From: Oscillospiraceae bacterium
Lineage (GTDB): Bacteria; Bacillota; Clostridia; Oscillospirales; Oscillospiraceae
Assembly (NCBI GenBank): GCA_016302405.1
Contig: JAEDNR010000030.1
Location: forward strand, 1 to 19,959
Direction of reading: 5' to 3'
DNA length: 19,959 nucleotides
In this document: positions 13,296 through 19,959 of the stretch, one piece after another
Numbering within the stretch: position 1 is the stretch's first letter
Layout: each line of letters begins with the position of its first letter
Notes under the pieces: model-generated
The model's database searches: none
What the model was told of the DNA's origin: nothing
Seen by the model: the letters and a program-made list of their open reading frames with translations, nothing else
Translations under genes and position numbers: made by a program

Positions 13296-14675
13296 ATGCT
13301 CTTTTCCAGCCTGACCTTTCTGTATTATTTCCTCCCCGCGGTGCTGATTGTGTATTTTCTGGTGCCGGACCGGGGGAAGAATCTGGTGCTGCTTCTGGCG
13401 AGCCTGCTGTTTTACGGCTGGGGCGAGCCAAAATATGTGGCGCTGATGCTGCTTACCATCACCCTCTTCTATCTGTGCGGCCTGGCAATGGGTCGGTGGC
13501 CGGAATGGAAGAGGGCGTTCCTGGTTCTTTCCGTGGTGCTGGGGGCGGCGCTGCTGGGTATTTTCAAGTACGCCGACTTTGTTGTGACCACGGTGAACGG
13601 GATCCTGGGAAGTAAAATCCCCCTGCTGCGGCTGGCTCTGCCGGTGGGTATCAGCTTCTATACCTTCCAGTGCATCAGCTACGCCGCCGATGTGTACCGG
13701 GCAGACGCAAAGCCCCAGGGGAACTTCATTGCCTTTGGGGCCTATGTTTCCATGTTCCCCCAGCTGATCGCGGGGCCCATTGTCCGGTATGTGGACGTTG
13801 CCCCGGCCCTGGACAGCCGCCGTCACAGCCGGGAGGAAGCGGCTCTGGGCCTGCGCCGTTTCCTTGTGGGTCTGGGAAAGAAGATCCTCCTGGCAAACCA
13901 GCTGGGAGCCCTGACCGAAAGCTACCGGGCCTCCACGGAAAAGACGGTGCTCTTTGCCTGGCTGTACGCGGCGGCGTTTGCGCTGCAGATTTACTTTGAC
14001 TTCTCCGGCTACTCGGATATGGCCATCGGCCTGGGGCGGATCCTGGGCTTCCGGTTCCCGGAAAACTTTGATTACCCCTATTGTTCCCGGAGTATTACGG
14101 AGTTCTGGCGGCGCTGGCACATGAGTCTGGGGACCTGGTTCCGGGACTATGTGTATATCCCCCTGGGAGGCAGCCGGGTGAACCGGGTAAAATGGGTGCG
14201 CAATATCCTTGTTGTGTGGATGCTCACCGGCCTTTGGCATGGGGCAAGCTGGAATTTTGTGCTGTGGGGCCTGCTCTTTGCGGGACTGCTGCTGCTGGAA
14301 AAGGCGGTTCCGGGGCTTAAAAGGCTGCCCGGGGGCCTGGGAAGCGTGTATGTGGTATTCGTCGTAATGCTGAGCTTTGTGCTCTTTAACGCTGACAGCC
14401 TTTCCCAGGCGGGGACGGATTTCATGTCTATGTTCGGTCTTATGGGGCTTCCGGGGGCAAACGGGGAAAGCCTGTACTTTCTGCGGAGCAATCTGGTGCT
14501 GCTGACGGTTTCCGCTGTGGGCGCGACCCCCTGGCCCCGGCGGCTGTATGAAAAGGTTTCCCAAAGCCCTGTCTTTGCGGTGCTGGAGCCCATTGCGCTC
14601 ATTGCTCTGCTGCTGGTGTGCACGGCGTATCTGGTGGACGGGTCCTTTAATCCCTTCCTCTATTTCCGCTTCTAA
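13296..14675 (+). CDS. MBOAT family O-acyltransferase (AlgI-like)
   Basis: A 459-residue polytopic membrane acyltransferase of the AlgI/DltB type. It passes acyl (usually acetyl) groups across the membrane to extracytoplasmic polymers. Seen motifs: N-terminal FLYYFLPAVLIVYFL (8-22), LPVGISFYTFQCISY (115-129), FDFSGYSDMAIGLGRILGF split over 234-252, FWRRWHMSLGTWFRDYVY (270-287, His275), IPLGGSR (288-294) and the catalytic-His block GLWHGASWNF (312-321, His315). AAGGAG lies 6-7 nt before ATG 13296, and a longer frame from 13203 lacks a ribosome site. The DHHW gene follows 12 nt after its stop and is its likely partner. The target polymer (exopolysaccharide, teichoic acid or peptidoglycan) cannot be told from sequence. 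Confidence 0.95.
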   Translation: MLFSSLTFLYYFLPAVLIVYFLVPDRGKNLVLLLASLLFYGWGEPKYVALMLLTITLFYLCGLAMGRWPEWKRAFLVLSVVLGAALLGIFKYADFVVTTVNGILGSKIPLLRLALPVGISFYTFQCISYAADVYRADAKPQGNFIAFGAYVSMFPQLIAGPIVRYVDVAPALDSRRHSREEAALGLRRFLVGLGKKILLANQLGALTESYRASTEKTVLFAWLYAAAFALQIYFDFSGYSDMAIGLGRILGFRFPENFDYPYCSRSITEFWRRWHMSLGTWFRDYVYIPLGGSRVNRVKWVRNILVVWMLTGLWHGASWNFVLWGLLFAGLLLLEKAVPGLKRLPGGLGSVYVVFVVMLSFVLFNADSLSQAGTDFMSMFGLMGLPGANGESLYFLRSNLVLLTVSAVGATPWPRRLYEKVSQSPVFAVLEPIALIALLLVCTAYLVDGSFNPFLYFRF

Positions 14676-14687
14676 AAGGAGCAGCCT

Positions 14688-15788
14688 ATGAAAAGAACAA
14701 GACAGTATGGTATTTTTCTGGCGGCGGCGGTGTGGCTGTGCCTGGCGGTGCTTTCCTGGGTGTACCCTGCCCGGGCGGAATCTCTGACAGAGCGGCGGGC
14801 CCTGGCCCAAAAGCCCGGGCTGACACTTGGCAGTGTGCTGGACGGCAGCTTTATGGCAAAGTTCGAGACCGGGGCCCAGGACCAGTTTCCCTTCCGGGAA
14901 AGCTTCCGGACGGTAAAGGCGGCGGCAAGCTACGGTGTGTTCCGGCAGGGAGACAACAATGGAATCTACCTGTCCCAGAGCCACGCGGCCAAGCTGGAAT
15001 ATCCCTATAACGAAAGCGCGGCAGACCGGGCAGTAAACCTTTTCCAAAAGGTTTACGATGGGTATTTTGCGGGCCAGGGCGGGAAAGCGGTTTTCGCGGT
15101 GGTGCCGGACAAGGGATACTACCTGGCAGCTCCCGGCGGCTACCCCGCTATGGATTACGATGCCCTCTTTGCAAAAATGAAAGAACAGGATTGGGCGGAG
15201 TATGTGGACCTGACGGACTGTCTGTCGGCAGACAGCTATTACAGGACCGATACCCACTGGCGGCAGGAGGCACTGCTTCCTGTCGCGGAAAAGCTGGCTC
15301 TGGCTCTGGGTTCGGCGGTGCCCAGGGAAGAAAGCTTCACCCCGGAGGCTTTGGAAACCCCCTTTTACGGGGTGTACCGGGGACAGGCGGCGCTTCCTAT
15401 GGAGCCTGACCGCCTGGTTATGATGACAAGCCCCGTGCTGGATAACTGCACGGTTTACAACTATGAAACGGGAAAGACCGCAAAGGTCTACGATCTTACC
15501 AAGCTGGACAGCCGGGACAAATATGATGTGTTCCTGTCCGGCCCGGTGAGCCTGCTGGAAATTACAAACCCGGCGGGCCCGGAGGATAAGACCCTGGTGG
15601 TGTTCCGGGACTCCTTCGGCAGCAGCCTGGTGCCGCTGCTGGTGGAGGGGTACGGGCGGGTGATTCTTGCGGACCTGCGCTATATGCCCGGCAGTTCGCT
15701 TCAAGATTATGTGGACATTTCCGGCGCGGACGTGCTGTTTCTCTACAGCACTTTGGTTCTAAACAACAGCACCCTGCTGCGCTGGTAA
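14688..15788 (+). CDS. DHHW/AlgX-like envelope acylation protein
   Basis: A 366-residue protein with one N-terminal membrane segment or uncleaved signal (about 8-28) and an extracytoplasmic SGNH-like domain. The DHHW-family hallmark is seen as DTHW (188-191) in YYRTDTHWRQEALLPVAEKLA, and the second motif as RDSFGSSLVPLL (307-318). FLYSTLVLNN closes the protein. AlgX/AlgJ relatives take the acyl group from the MBOAT partner and move it to the polymer. Gene order MBOAT then DHHW, 12 nt apart with AGGAG, fits that. In the family the DxH pair and a Ser form the catalytic triad. Here Asp188, His190 and Ser309 are candidates. Confidence 0.9.
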   Translation: MKRTRQYGIFLAAAVWLCLAVLSWVYPARAESLTERRALAQKPGLTLGSVLDGSFMAKFETGAQDQFPFRESFRTVKAAASYGVFRQGDNNGIYLSQSHAAKLEYPYNESAADRAVNLFQKVYDGYFAGQGGKAVFAVVPDKGYYLAAPGGYPAMDYDALFAKMKEQDWAEYVDLTDCLSADSYYRTDTHWRQEALLPVAEKLALALGSAVPREESFTPEALETPFYGVYRGQAALPMEPDRLVMMTSPVLDNCTVYNYETGKTAKVYDLTKLDSRDKYDVFLSGPVSLLEITNPAGPEDKTLVVFRDSFGSSLVPLLVEGYGRVILADLRYMPGSSLQDYVDISGADVLFLYSTLVLNNSTLLRW

Positions 15789-15818
15789 AGCGGTCAGGGA
15801 ATAACAGGAGGCGGTATT

Positions 15819-16595
15819 ATGGAGCTTCGGGTATTGGCAGTGGGCGACGTGGTGGGAAACCCCGGCATGGAGCGGATCCGGAAAAGCCTTCGGCGGCTTA
15901 TCCGGAAGACAGGCGCGGATTTCACCGTGGTGAACGGGGAGAACGCCAGCGTAGTGGGCCTGACCCCCCGGCAGGCGGAGGACATTCTGGATGCCGGGGC
16001 GGATGTAATCACCCTGGGCAACCACAGCTTCAGCAAGCGGGAGATCGTCCCCTACCTGGAGGACACGGACCGGATTTTGCGCCCTGCAAACTATGCCCCC
16101 CAGACCCCCGGCCGGGGCTGGGCGGTGTATGAGACCCGCTTCGGTCCCATCGGCGTCATTGACCTGATTGGCAGGTGCAATATGGACTACGGCCCGGACA
16201 ATCCCTTCCTGCTGGCAGAAAAGCTTCTTAAAAAGCTGGATACCCGGCTGATCCTGGTGGAGCTCCACGCGGAGGCCACCTCGGAGAAGCTGGCCATGGG
16301 CTATATGCTGGACGGGAAGGTATCCGCCGTCTGGGGCACCCACACCCATGTGCCCACGGCGGATATTCGGGTGCTGCCCCAGGGGACGGGCTACATCACC
16401 GATCTGGGCATGACCGGCCCCAGGGATTCGGTGCTGGGCATCCGCCCGGAGCTGTCCATTGCCCGGTTCCGGGGGGACCTGCCGGAGCGGTACCGCTGGG
16501 CGGAGGGAGAAACCAAGCTGGAGGGGGCGCTGTTTACCATTGACGCCGCCACCGGCAAATGCCTGAAAGCCGAGAGGGTGGAAACGTGGGACTGA
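15819..16595 (+). CDS. ymdB: YmdB family metallophosphoesterase (2',3'-cNMP phosphodiesterase)
   Basis: A 258-residue enzyme of the YmdB/TIGR00282 family. It is cytoplasmic and dimetal, and hydrolyses 2',3'-cyclic nucleotides in the characterised Bacillus member. Metal ligands fall at the expected spacing: GDVVG (Asp10), NGEN (Glu41, Asn42), GNHSF (Asn68, His69), ELHAE (His150) and GTHTHV (His175, His177). The usual GNHTWD is GNHSFS here, a small deviation. AGGAGG precedes the ATG. It lies 30 nt after the DHHW gene and its end overlaps the nuclease gene by 10 nt. In Bacillus ymdB sits beside rny, so pairing it here with an Mre11-like gene is a different context. Confidence 0.93.
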   Translation: MELRVLAVGDVVGNPGMERIRKSLRRLIRKTGADFTVVNGENASVVGLTPRQAEDILDAGADVITLGNHSFSKREIVPYLEDTDRILRPANYAPQTPGRGWAVYETRFGPIGVIDLIGRCNMDYGPDNPFLLAEKLLKKLDTRLILVELHAEATSEKLAMGYMLDGKVSAVWGTHTHVPTADIRVLPQGTGYITDLGMTGPRDSVLGIRPELSIARFRGDLPERYRWAEGETKLEGALFTIDAATGKCLKAERVETWD

Positions 16596-17650
16596 AAATA
16601 CTGCACAGTGCCGACTGGCACCTGGATTCCCCCTTTGCCGCCTTTGCCCCGGAGGACGGGGACTATCTGCGCCGGCAAAGCCGCCGGATCCCCGGGGAGA
16701 TTGCCCAGCTCTGCCGCCGGGAGGGGTGCGATCTCATGCTTCTTGCCGGGGACCTGTTTGACGGGCCCTATACCCGGGAGAGCCTGACCGAGCTGCGGGA
16801 GGCCCTGAAATACGCCGGGGTTCCGGTGTTCATTTCTCCGGGAAACCACGACTATGTTGGCGCCAATAGCCCCTGGACGGAGGAACGATGGCCGGAGAAC
16901 GTGCATATTTTCTTAGGCGGCCTGGAATACGTGGATGTGCCGGAGCTGGATGTGCGGGTCTGGGGCGCGGGCTACCGGAGTATGGACTGCCCGCCTCTCC
17001 TGGAAGATTTCCACGCCGGTGAGGGCCCCAAATACCAGGTGGGTGTGCTCCACGGCGACGCCGGGGCCGCCGCCTCCCCCTACTGCCCGGTGACCGCCGC
17101 ACAGGTCAGGCAGTCGGGCCTGCGGTACCTGGCCCTGGGCCATATCCACCGGGCGGACGGCTTCCGGGCAGGGGATACCCTGTGCGCCTGGCCCGGCTGC
17201 CCCATGGGACGGGGCTGGGACGAGACGGGGGAAAAGGGCGTGCTGGTGGTGACGCTGGGGGAGGACACGGCACTGCGCCCGGTAAAGCTGGACATGCCCT
17301 GCTTTTACGCTTTCCAGGCGGAGATTGGGGAGGACCCGGCTGCCGTCCTGGAAAGACTCCTGCCCCCCGCCGGAGAAAATAACTTCTACCGGGTGACCCT
17401 GACGGGCCGGGGAAAGGTGGACATGGCTGCCCTGAAAGAGCGGTTCCGCCGGTATTCCCGGCTGGAGCTCATGGACAGAACCCGACCGCCGGTGGACCTT
17501 TCGGCCCTTTCCGGAGAAGACACCCTCCGGGGGGTCTATTTCGGAAAGCTTCTGGAACTGACGAAGGAGCCTGACTGCGCTTTTGCCGCCAGGCTTGCCG
17601 GGGAAATTTCCCTGGATATTCTGGAGGGCAGGGAGGTGGTGCTGCCGTGA
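16586..17650 (+). CDS. Mre11/SbcD-like metallophosphoesterase (YhaO-like DNA repair exonuclease)
   Basis: A 354-residue calcineurin-like nuclease with all phosphoesterase motifs: SADWHLDSP (Asp10, His12), LAGDLFDG (Asp56), PGNHDY (Asn87, His88), VLHGD (His156) and GHIHRAD (His186, His188). About 240-354 is a variable C-terminal domain. It resembles YhaO and SbcD, nuclease subunits that work with an SMC-like ATPase on DNA ends. Start: GTG 16586 gives MGLKILHSADWH, the normal family N-terminus, after AGAGGGTGG. An ATG at 16559 would add nine residues of ymdB overlap without benefit. It overlaps the following ATPase gene by 4 nt (GTGA), strong evidence for a coupled complex. Confidence 0.9.
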   Translation: MGLKILHSADWHLDSPFAAFAPEDGDYLRRQSRRIPGEIAQLCRREGCDLMLLAGDLFDGPYTRESLTELREALKYAGVPVFISPGNHDYVGANSPWTEERWPENVHIFLGGLEYVDVPELDVRVWGAGYRSMDCPPLLEDFHAGEGPKYQVGVLHGDAGAAASPYCPVTAAQVRQSGLRYLALGHIHRADGFRAGDTLCAWPGCPMGRGWDETGEKGVLVVTLGEDTALRPVKLDMPCFYAFQAEIGEDPAAVLERLLPPAGENNFYRVTLTGRGKVDMAALKERFRRYSRLELMDRTRPPVDLSALSGEDTLRGVYFGKLLELTKEPDCAFAARLAGEISLDILEGREVVLP

Positions 17651-19785
17651 GAATCTATTCCATGACCGCCACCTTCGGCAAGCTGGAACACGAGACACTG
17701 ACCCTGGAGCCGGGGCTCAACGTGCTGTGCCAGCCCAACGAGTGGGGGAAAAGCACCTGGTGCGCCTTCCTCATTGCCATGCTCTACGGCCTGGATACCC
17801 GTGCCAAATCCACCAAGGGAAGCCTTGCGGACAAGGACCGGTACGCTCCCTGGTCCGGCGCAGCCATGGCGGGGCGCATTGACCTGAACTGGAACGGCCG
17901 GGACATTACCATTGAGCGTTCCACCAAGGGGCGCTTGCCCCTGGGCCAGTTCCGGGCCTATGAGACGGCCTCGGGCCTGAAGGTGCCGGAGCTGGACGCG
18001 GTCAACTGCGGCCAGCGTCTGTTAGGGGTGGAGCGGAGTGTCTTTGCCCGGGCGGGATTCATCCGGTTTTCGGACCTGCCCGTGACCCAGGATGAAGCTC
18101 TGCGGCGGCGGCTCAACGCCCTTGTCACCACCGGGGATGAAAGCGGCGACGCGGATAAGCTGGGCAGCGCCCTGCGGGAGCTGAAAAACCGCTGCCGCTA
18201 TAACCGCTCCGGTCTGCTGCCCCAGGCTCAGCAGCAGCGCGAGCACTTGGAGCAGAGGCTTTCGGAGCTTACGAGCCTGGAAGAGCAGGCAAAGAAGCTC
18301 CGTGTTCGCCAGGGCGAGGTGACGGCTTGGCAGGAGTCTCTTCGGAATCACGCCCAGGCCCTGCGCTACGCCGGGGCGGAGGCGGATGCCGCCAAGGTGG
18401 CGGAGGCCCGGGAGGAATACGACCGGGCGGTGAAACGGACGGAGGAGCTGGAAAGGACCTGCGCCCGGCTTCCCTCCCGGGAGGAAACCCGGGAGATGAT
18501 CCGGAAGACCAGCCAGTTTTCTGAGCAGTGGAGCGCGGCCCAGCTGGAAGCGCAGATGCTGCCGCCCCCGCCTCCGCCCGCCGAAGCCCCCGCCCCTTTC
18601 CGGGATCTGAGCCCCGACGGGGCGGAAGCAAAGGCCCGGGAGGATGCGGCCCGGTACGAAAGCCTGGGAAAAAAGAACTGGCTGGTGTTCCTGGCGCTGG
18701 GGATCGCCGCGCTCCTGACAGGAGCGGCGCTGCTGGTTTTCCGGCGGACCGTTTTTGGTGCTGCTGCCTGCATACTGGGCTTTGGCTTAGTTGGCTTTGC
18801 CCTGTCTGACCGGCACCGGAAAGCTTCGGAGCGGGCAAGTATTCTCAGGCAGTATCCCACCTCCGACCCGGAGCAGTGGCTGCTCCTGGCGGAAGACTAC
18901 CGGGACGAGAGCCGGACATTGGCAGCAGAGCTTGCCCGGTACCGGGCAAACCGGGCGGAGCTGGATATTCGTCTGGAGAATCTGAACCGGGAGCGGGAGG
19001 CCCTCTGCGGCATAGAAACCCCGGAAAAGGCGCTGGCAGGCTGGCAGCAGGTAGGTAACTGCTGGGACAGCTTCGACACCGCCCGACGGGAGACCATGCG
19101 TCTGGAAAAGCACTGGAAAACCCTGCGGTCCATGGCTTCCCAGGCATCCCGCCCGGCGTCCCCGGACCCGCTGGAATACACCCCGGAGGAAACGGAAAAG
19201 CTGCTGCTGGATGCCCAGGCGGAGCAGCAGCGGCTGCGCACCCGGCTGGGGCAGCTTGACGGCCGGATGGAAGCTCTGGGCGACCGGGGAGAGCTGGAAC
19301 AGGAGCTGGCGGCGGTCAAGACGCGGATCGGCAGGCTGGAGCAGTTTGTGGATGCCCTGACCCTGGCCCAGGAGACCCTGGCGGAAGCTGCTGCCGAGCT
19401 GCAGCGCCGGTTTGCCCCCCAGATCACCCGCCGGGCCCAGGAGTACCTGGGGCTGCTGACCCGGGGCAGGTATTGCCGCCTGACCCTGGGGGAGGACTTC
19501 TCCCTGGGGGCGGAGGCGGAGCGGGAGGATGTGGCCCGGCCCGTTTCCTGGCGCAGTGACGGAACAGTGGATCAGCTGTACCTTGCCCTGCGGCTGGCGG
19601 TGGCGGAGGCCCTGACCCCCGGCGCGCCGGTGGTGCTGGACGATGCGCTTATCCGCTTTGACGATGCGCGCCTCCGGGCGGCCATGGAGCTGCTGAAAGA
19701 CCTGGCGCACGACCGGCAGGTCATCGTCTTCACCTGCCGGGAGCAGGAGAAGCACCTTTTCCAGGAGCTGACAATGGACAATTGA
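17647..19785 (+). CDS. SbcC/YhaN-like SMC-type ATPase with an internal membrane hairpin
   Basis: A 712-residue ATPase of the Rad50/SbcC/YhaN class. The N-terminal half-site has LEPGLNVLCQPNEWGKSTWCAF, split over 20-41. Its Walker A is QPNEWGKST (29-37), with Q in place of the usual first G. Predicted coiled coil spans about 193-300, and a PPPPPPAEAPAP run (306-317) follows. Two hydrophobic segments (about 344-365 and 369-387) replace the usual Zn-hook or hinge. A second coiled coil spans about 392-590. The C-terminal half-site has a signature-like RSDGTVDQLYLALRLA (636-651) and Walker B PVVLDDA (661-667). It starts at GTG overlapping the nuclease stop. The final residues TMDN and the stop fall in repeat-like DNA. 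Confidence 0.88.
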   Translation: MRIYSMTATFGKLEHETLTLEPGLNVLCQPNEWGKSTWCAFLIAMLYGLDTRAKSTKGSLADKDRYAPWSGAAMAGRIDLNWNGRDITIERSTKGRLPLGQFRAYETASGLKVPELDAVNCGQRLLGVERSVFARAGFIRFSDLPVTQDEALRRRLNALVTTGDESGDADKLGSALRELKNRCRYNRSGLLPQAQQQREHLEQRLSELTSLEEQAKKLRVRQGEVTAWQESLRNHAQALRYAGAEADAAKVAEAREEYDRAVKRTEELERTCARLPSREETREMIRKTSQFSEQWSAAQLEAQMLPPPPPPAEAPAPFRDLSPDGAEAKAREDAARYESLGKKNWLVFLALGIAALLTGAALLVFRRTVFGAAACILGFGLVGFALSDRHRKASERASILRQYPTSDPEQWLLLAEDYRDESRTLAAELARYRANRAELDIRLENLNREREALCGIETPEKALAGWQQVGNCWDSFDTARRETMRLEKHWKTLRSMASQASRPASPDPLEYTPEETEKLLLDAQAEQQRLRTRLGQLDGRMEALGDRGELEQELAAVKTRIGRLEQFVDALTLAQETLAEAAAELQRRFAPQITRRAQEYLGLLTRGRYCRLTLGEDFSLGAEAEREDVARPVSWRSDGTVDQLYLALRLAVAEALTPGAPVVLDDALIRFDDARLRAAMELLKDLAHDRQVIVFTCREQEKHLFQELTMDN

Positions 19786-19791
19786 CAATTT
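19772..19791. repeat. TTGACAATT repeat stub at the 3' end of the ATPase gene
   Basis: CAATGGACAATTGACAATTT-type sequence identical in style to the ends of the 1551-1692 and 11138-11291 elements. It encodes the last four residues and supplies the TGA stop of the ATPase. No full element follows, so it looks like a remnant or an insertion footprint. Confidence 0.6.
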
Positions 19792-19817
19792 CGGTGTCGC
19801 TTTGCGTGAAATAATAT

Positions 19818-19959
19818 GTATATCGGCTTTCGTCAGCAAACAGAAAAAATGGAATTTGTAGAGCTGTTTGAGTAGCGGTGTGCGGTGCCGATGCGGTACG
19901 CGCTAAGGCTCCCTTGTGTAAAGGGAGCTGGCCCGGAGGGCCTGAGGGATTGTGCAGTA
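19818..19959. repeat. Repeat island E (truncated by window end)
   Basis: It begins with the shared left module (TATCGGCTTTCGTCAGC, then AAAAAATGGAATTTG, 19820-19859). It continues into hairpins GCTCCCTT/AAGGGAGC (19908-19928) and GGCCC/GGGCC (19930-19942), the same style of core as 13038-13127. The right end lies outside the window. No gene is seen in 19786-19959. Confidence 0.75.

Noticed and set aside
13098..15704. Long open minus-strand frame (868 codons) opposite the MBOAT and DHHW genes
   Set aside because: Low-complexity His/Gln/Pro/Arg-rich translation, no domain, no ribosome site. It is an antisense shadow of GC-rich genes with clear motifs.

Overview
The window looks like a chromosomal segment of a GC-rich Bacillota, most likely a gut Clostridia of the Oscillospirales type. 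That placement is inferred from strong AGGAGG-type ribosome binding sites, a methionine T-box leader, single-membrane lipoproteins and type II membrane proteins, the DUF4358/MBOAT/DHHW gene set, and GC-rich genes separated by AT-rich repeat islands. No rRNA, tRNA, phage gene, transposase or CRISPR array is visible.

Layout. (1) 71-4552, minus strand: alanine racemase (alr) followed by two paralogous CapA-type membrane-anchored surface proteins. A short repeat element separates the two capA genes. (2) 4553-5238 and 6258-6680: two direct copies of a ~400 bp palindrome-rich repeat. They flank a two-gene cassette (DUF3786 protein plus a small Cys-rich protein). (3) 6743-9719: a strong sigma-A-type promoter, a T-box leader with an ATG (Met) specifier and an intrinsic terminator, then metN-metI-metQ (methionine ABC importer), ending in a GC-rich hairpin. 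azlC-azlD (branched-chain amino acid export type) follow directly. (4) 10759-11408: a promoter, a hairpin, a MITE-like element with 19-bp perfect terminal inverted repeats, and a second repeat element. (5) 11409-12966: mntP (Mn2+ efflux), a VanZ-like membrane protein and a DUF4358 lipoprotein, tightly packed. (6) 12967-13295: a repeat island with five back-to-back perfect hairpins. (7) 13296-19785: MBOAT O-acyltransferase and DHHW/AlgX-like protein (envelope polymer O-acylation), a YmdB-type phosphodiesterase, an SbcD/YhaO-like nuclease and an SbcC/YhaN-like ATPase carrying a membrane hairpin, mostly overlapping or closely spaced. (8) 19786-19959: start of another repeat island, cut by the window end.

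How the genes fit together. Much of the window concerns the cell envelope (alr, two CapA, VanZ-like, DUF4358 lipoprotein, MBOAT, DHHW) and solute homeostasis (methionine import under tRNA-Met sensing, AzlCD, Mn efflux). The 3' block joins a cyclic-nucleotide phosphodiesterase to a nuclease/ATPase pair of the Mre11-Rad50 type.

The most unusual content is not protein-coding. Nearly every large intergenic gap holds a short non-autonomous repeat. Five of these islands share a ~38 bp terminal inverted repeat module but carry three unrelated cores. The hairpins in one core differ between copies in a compensatory way, which argues that the folded structure itself is under selection.
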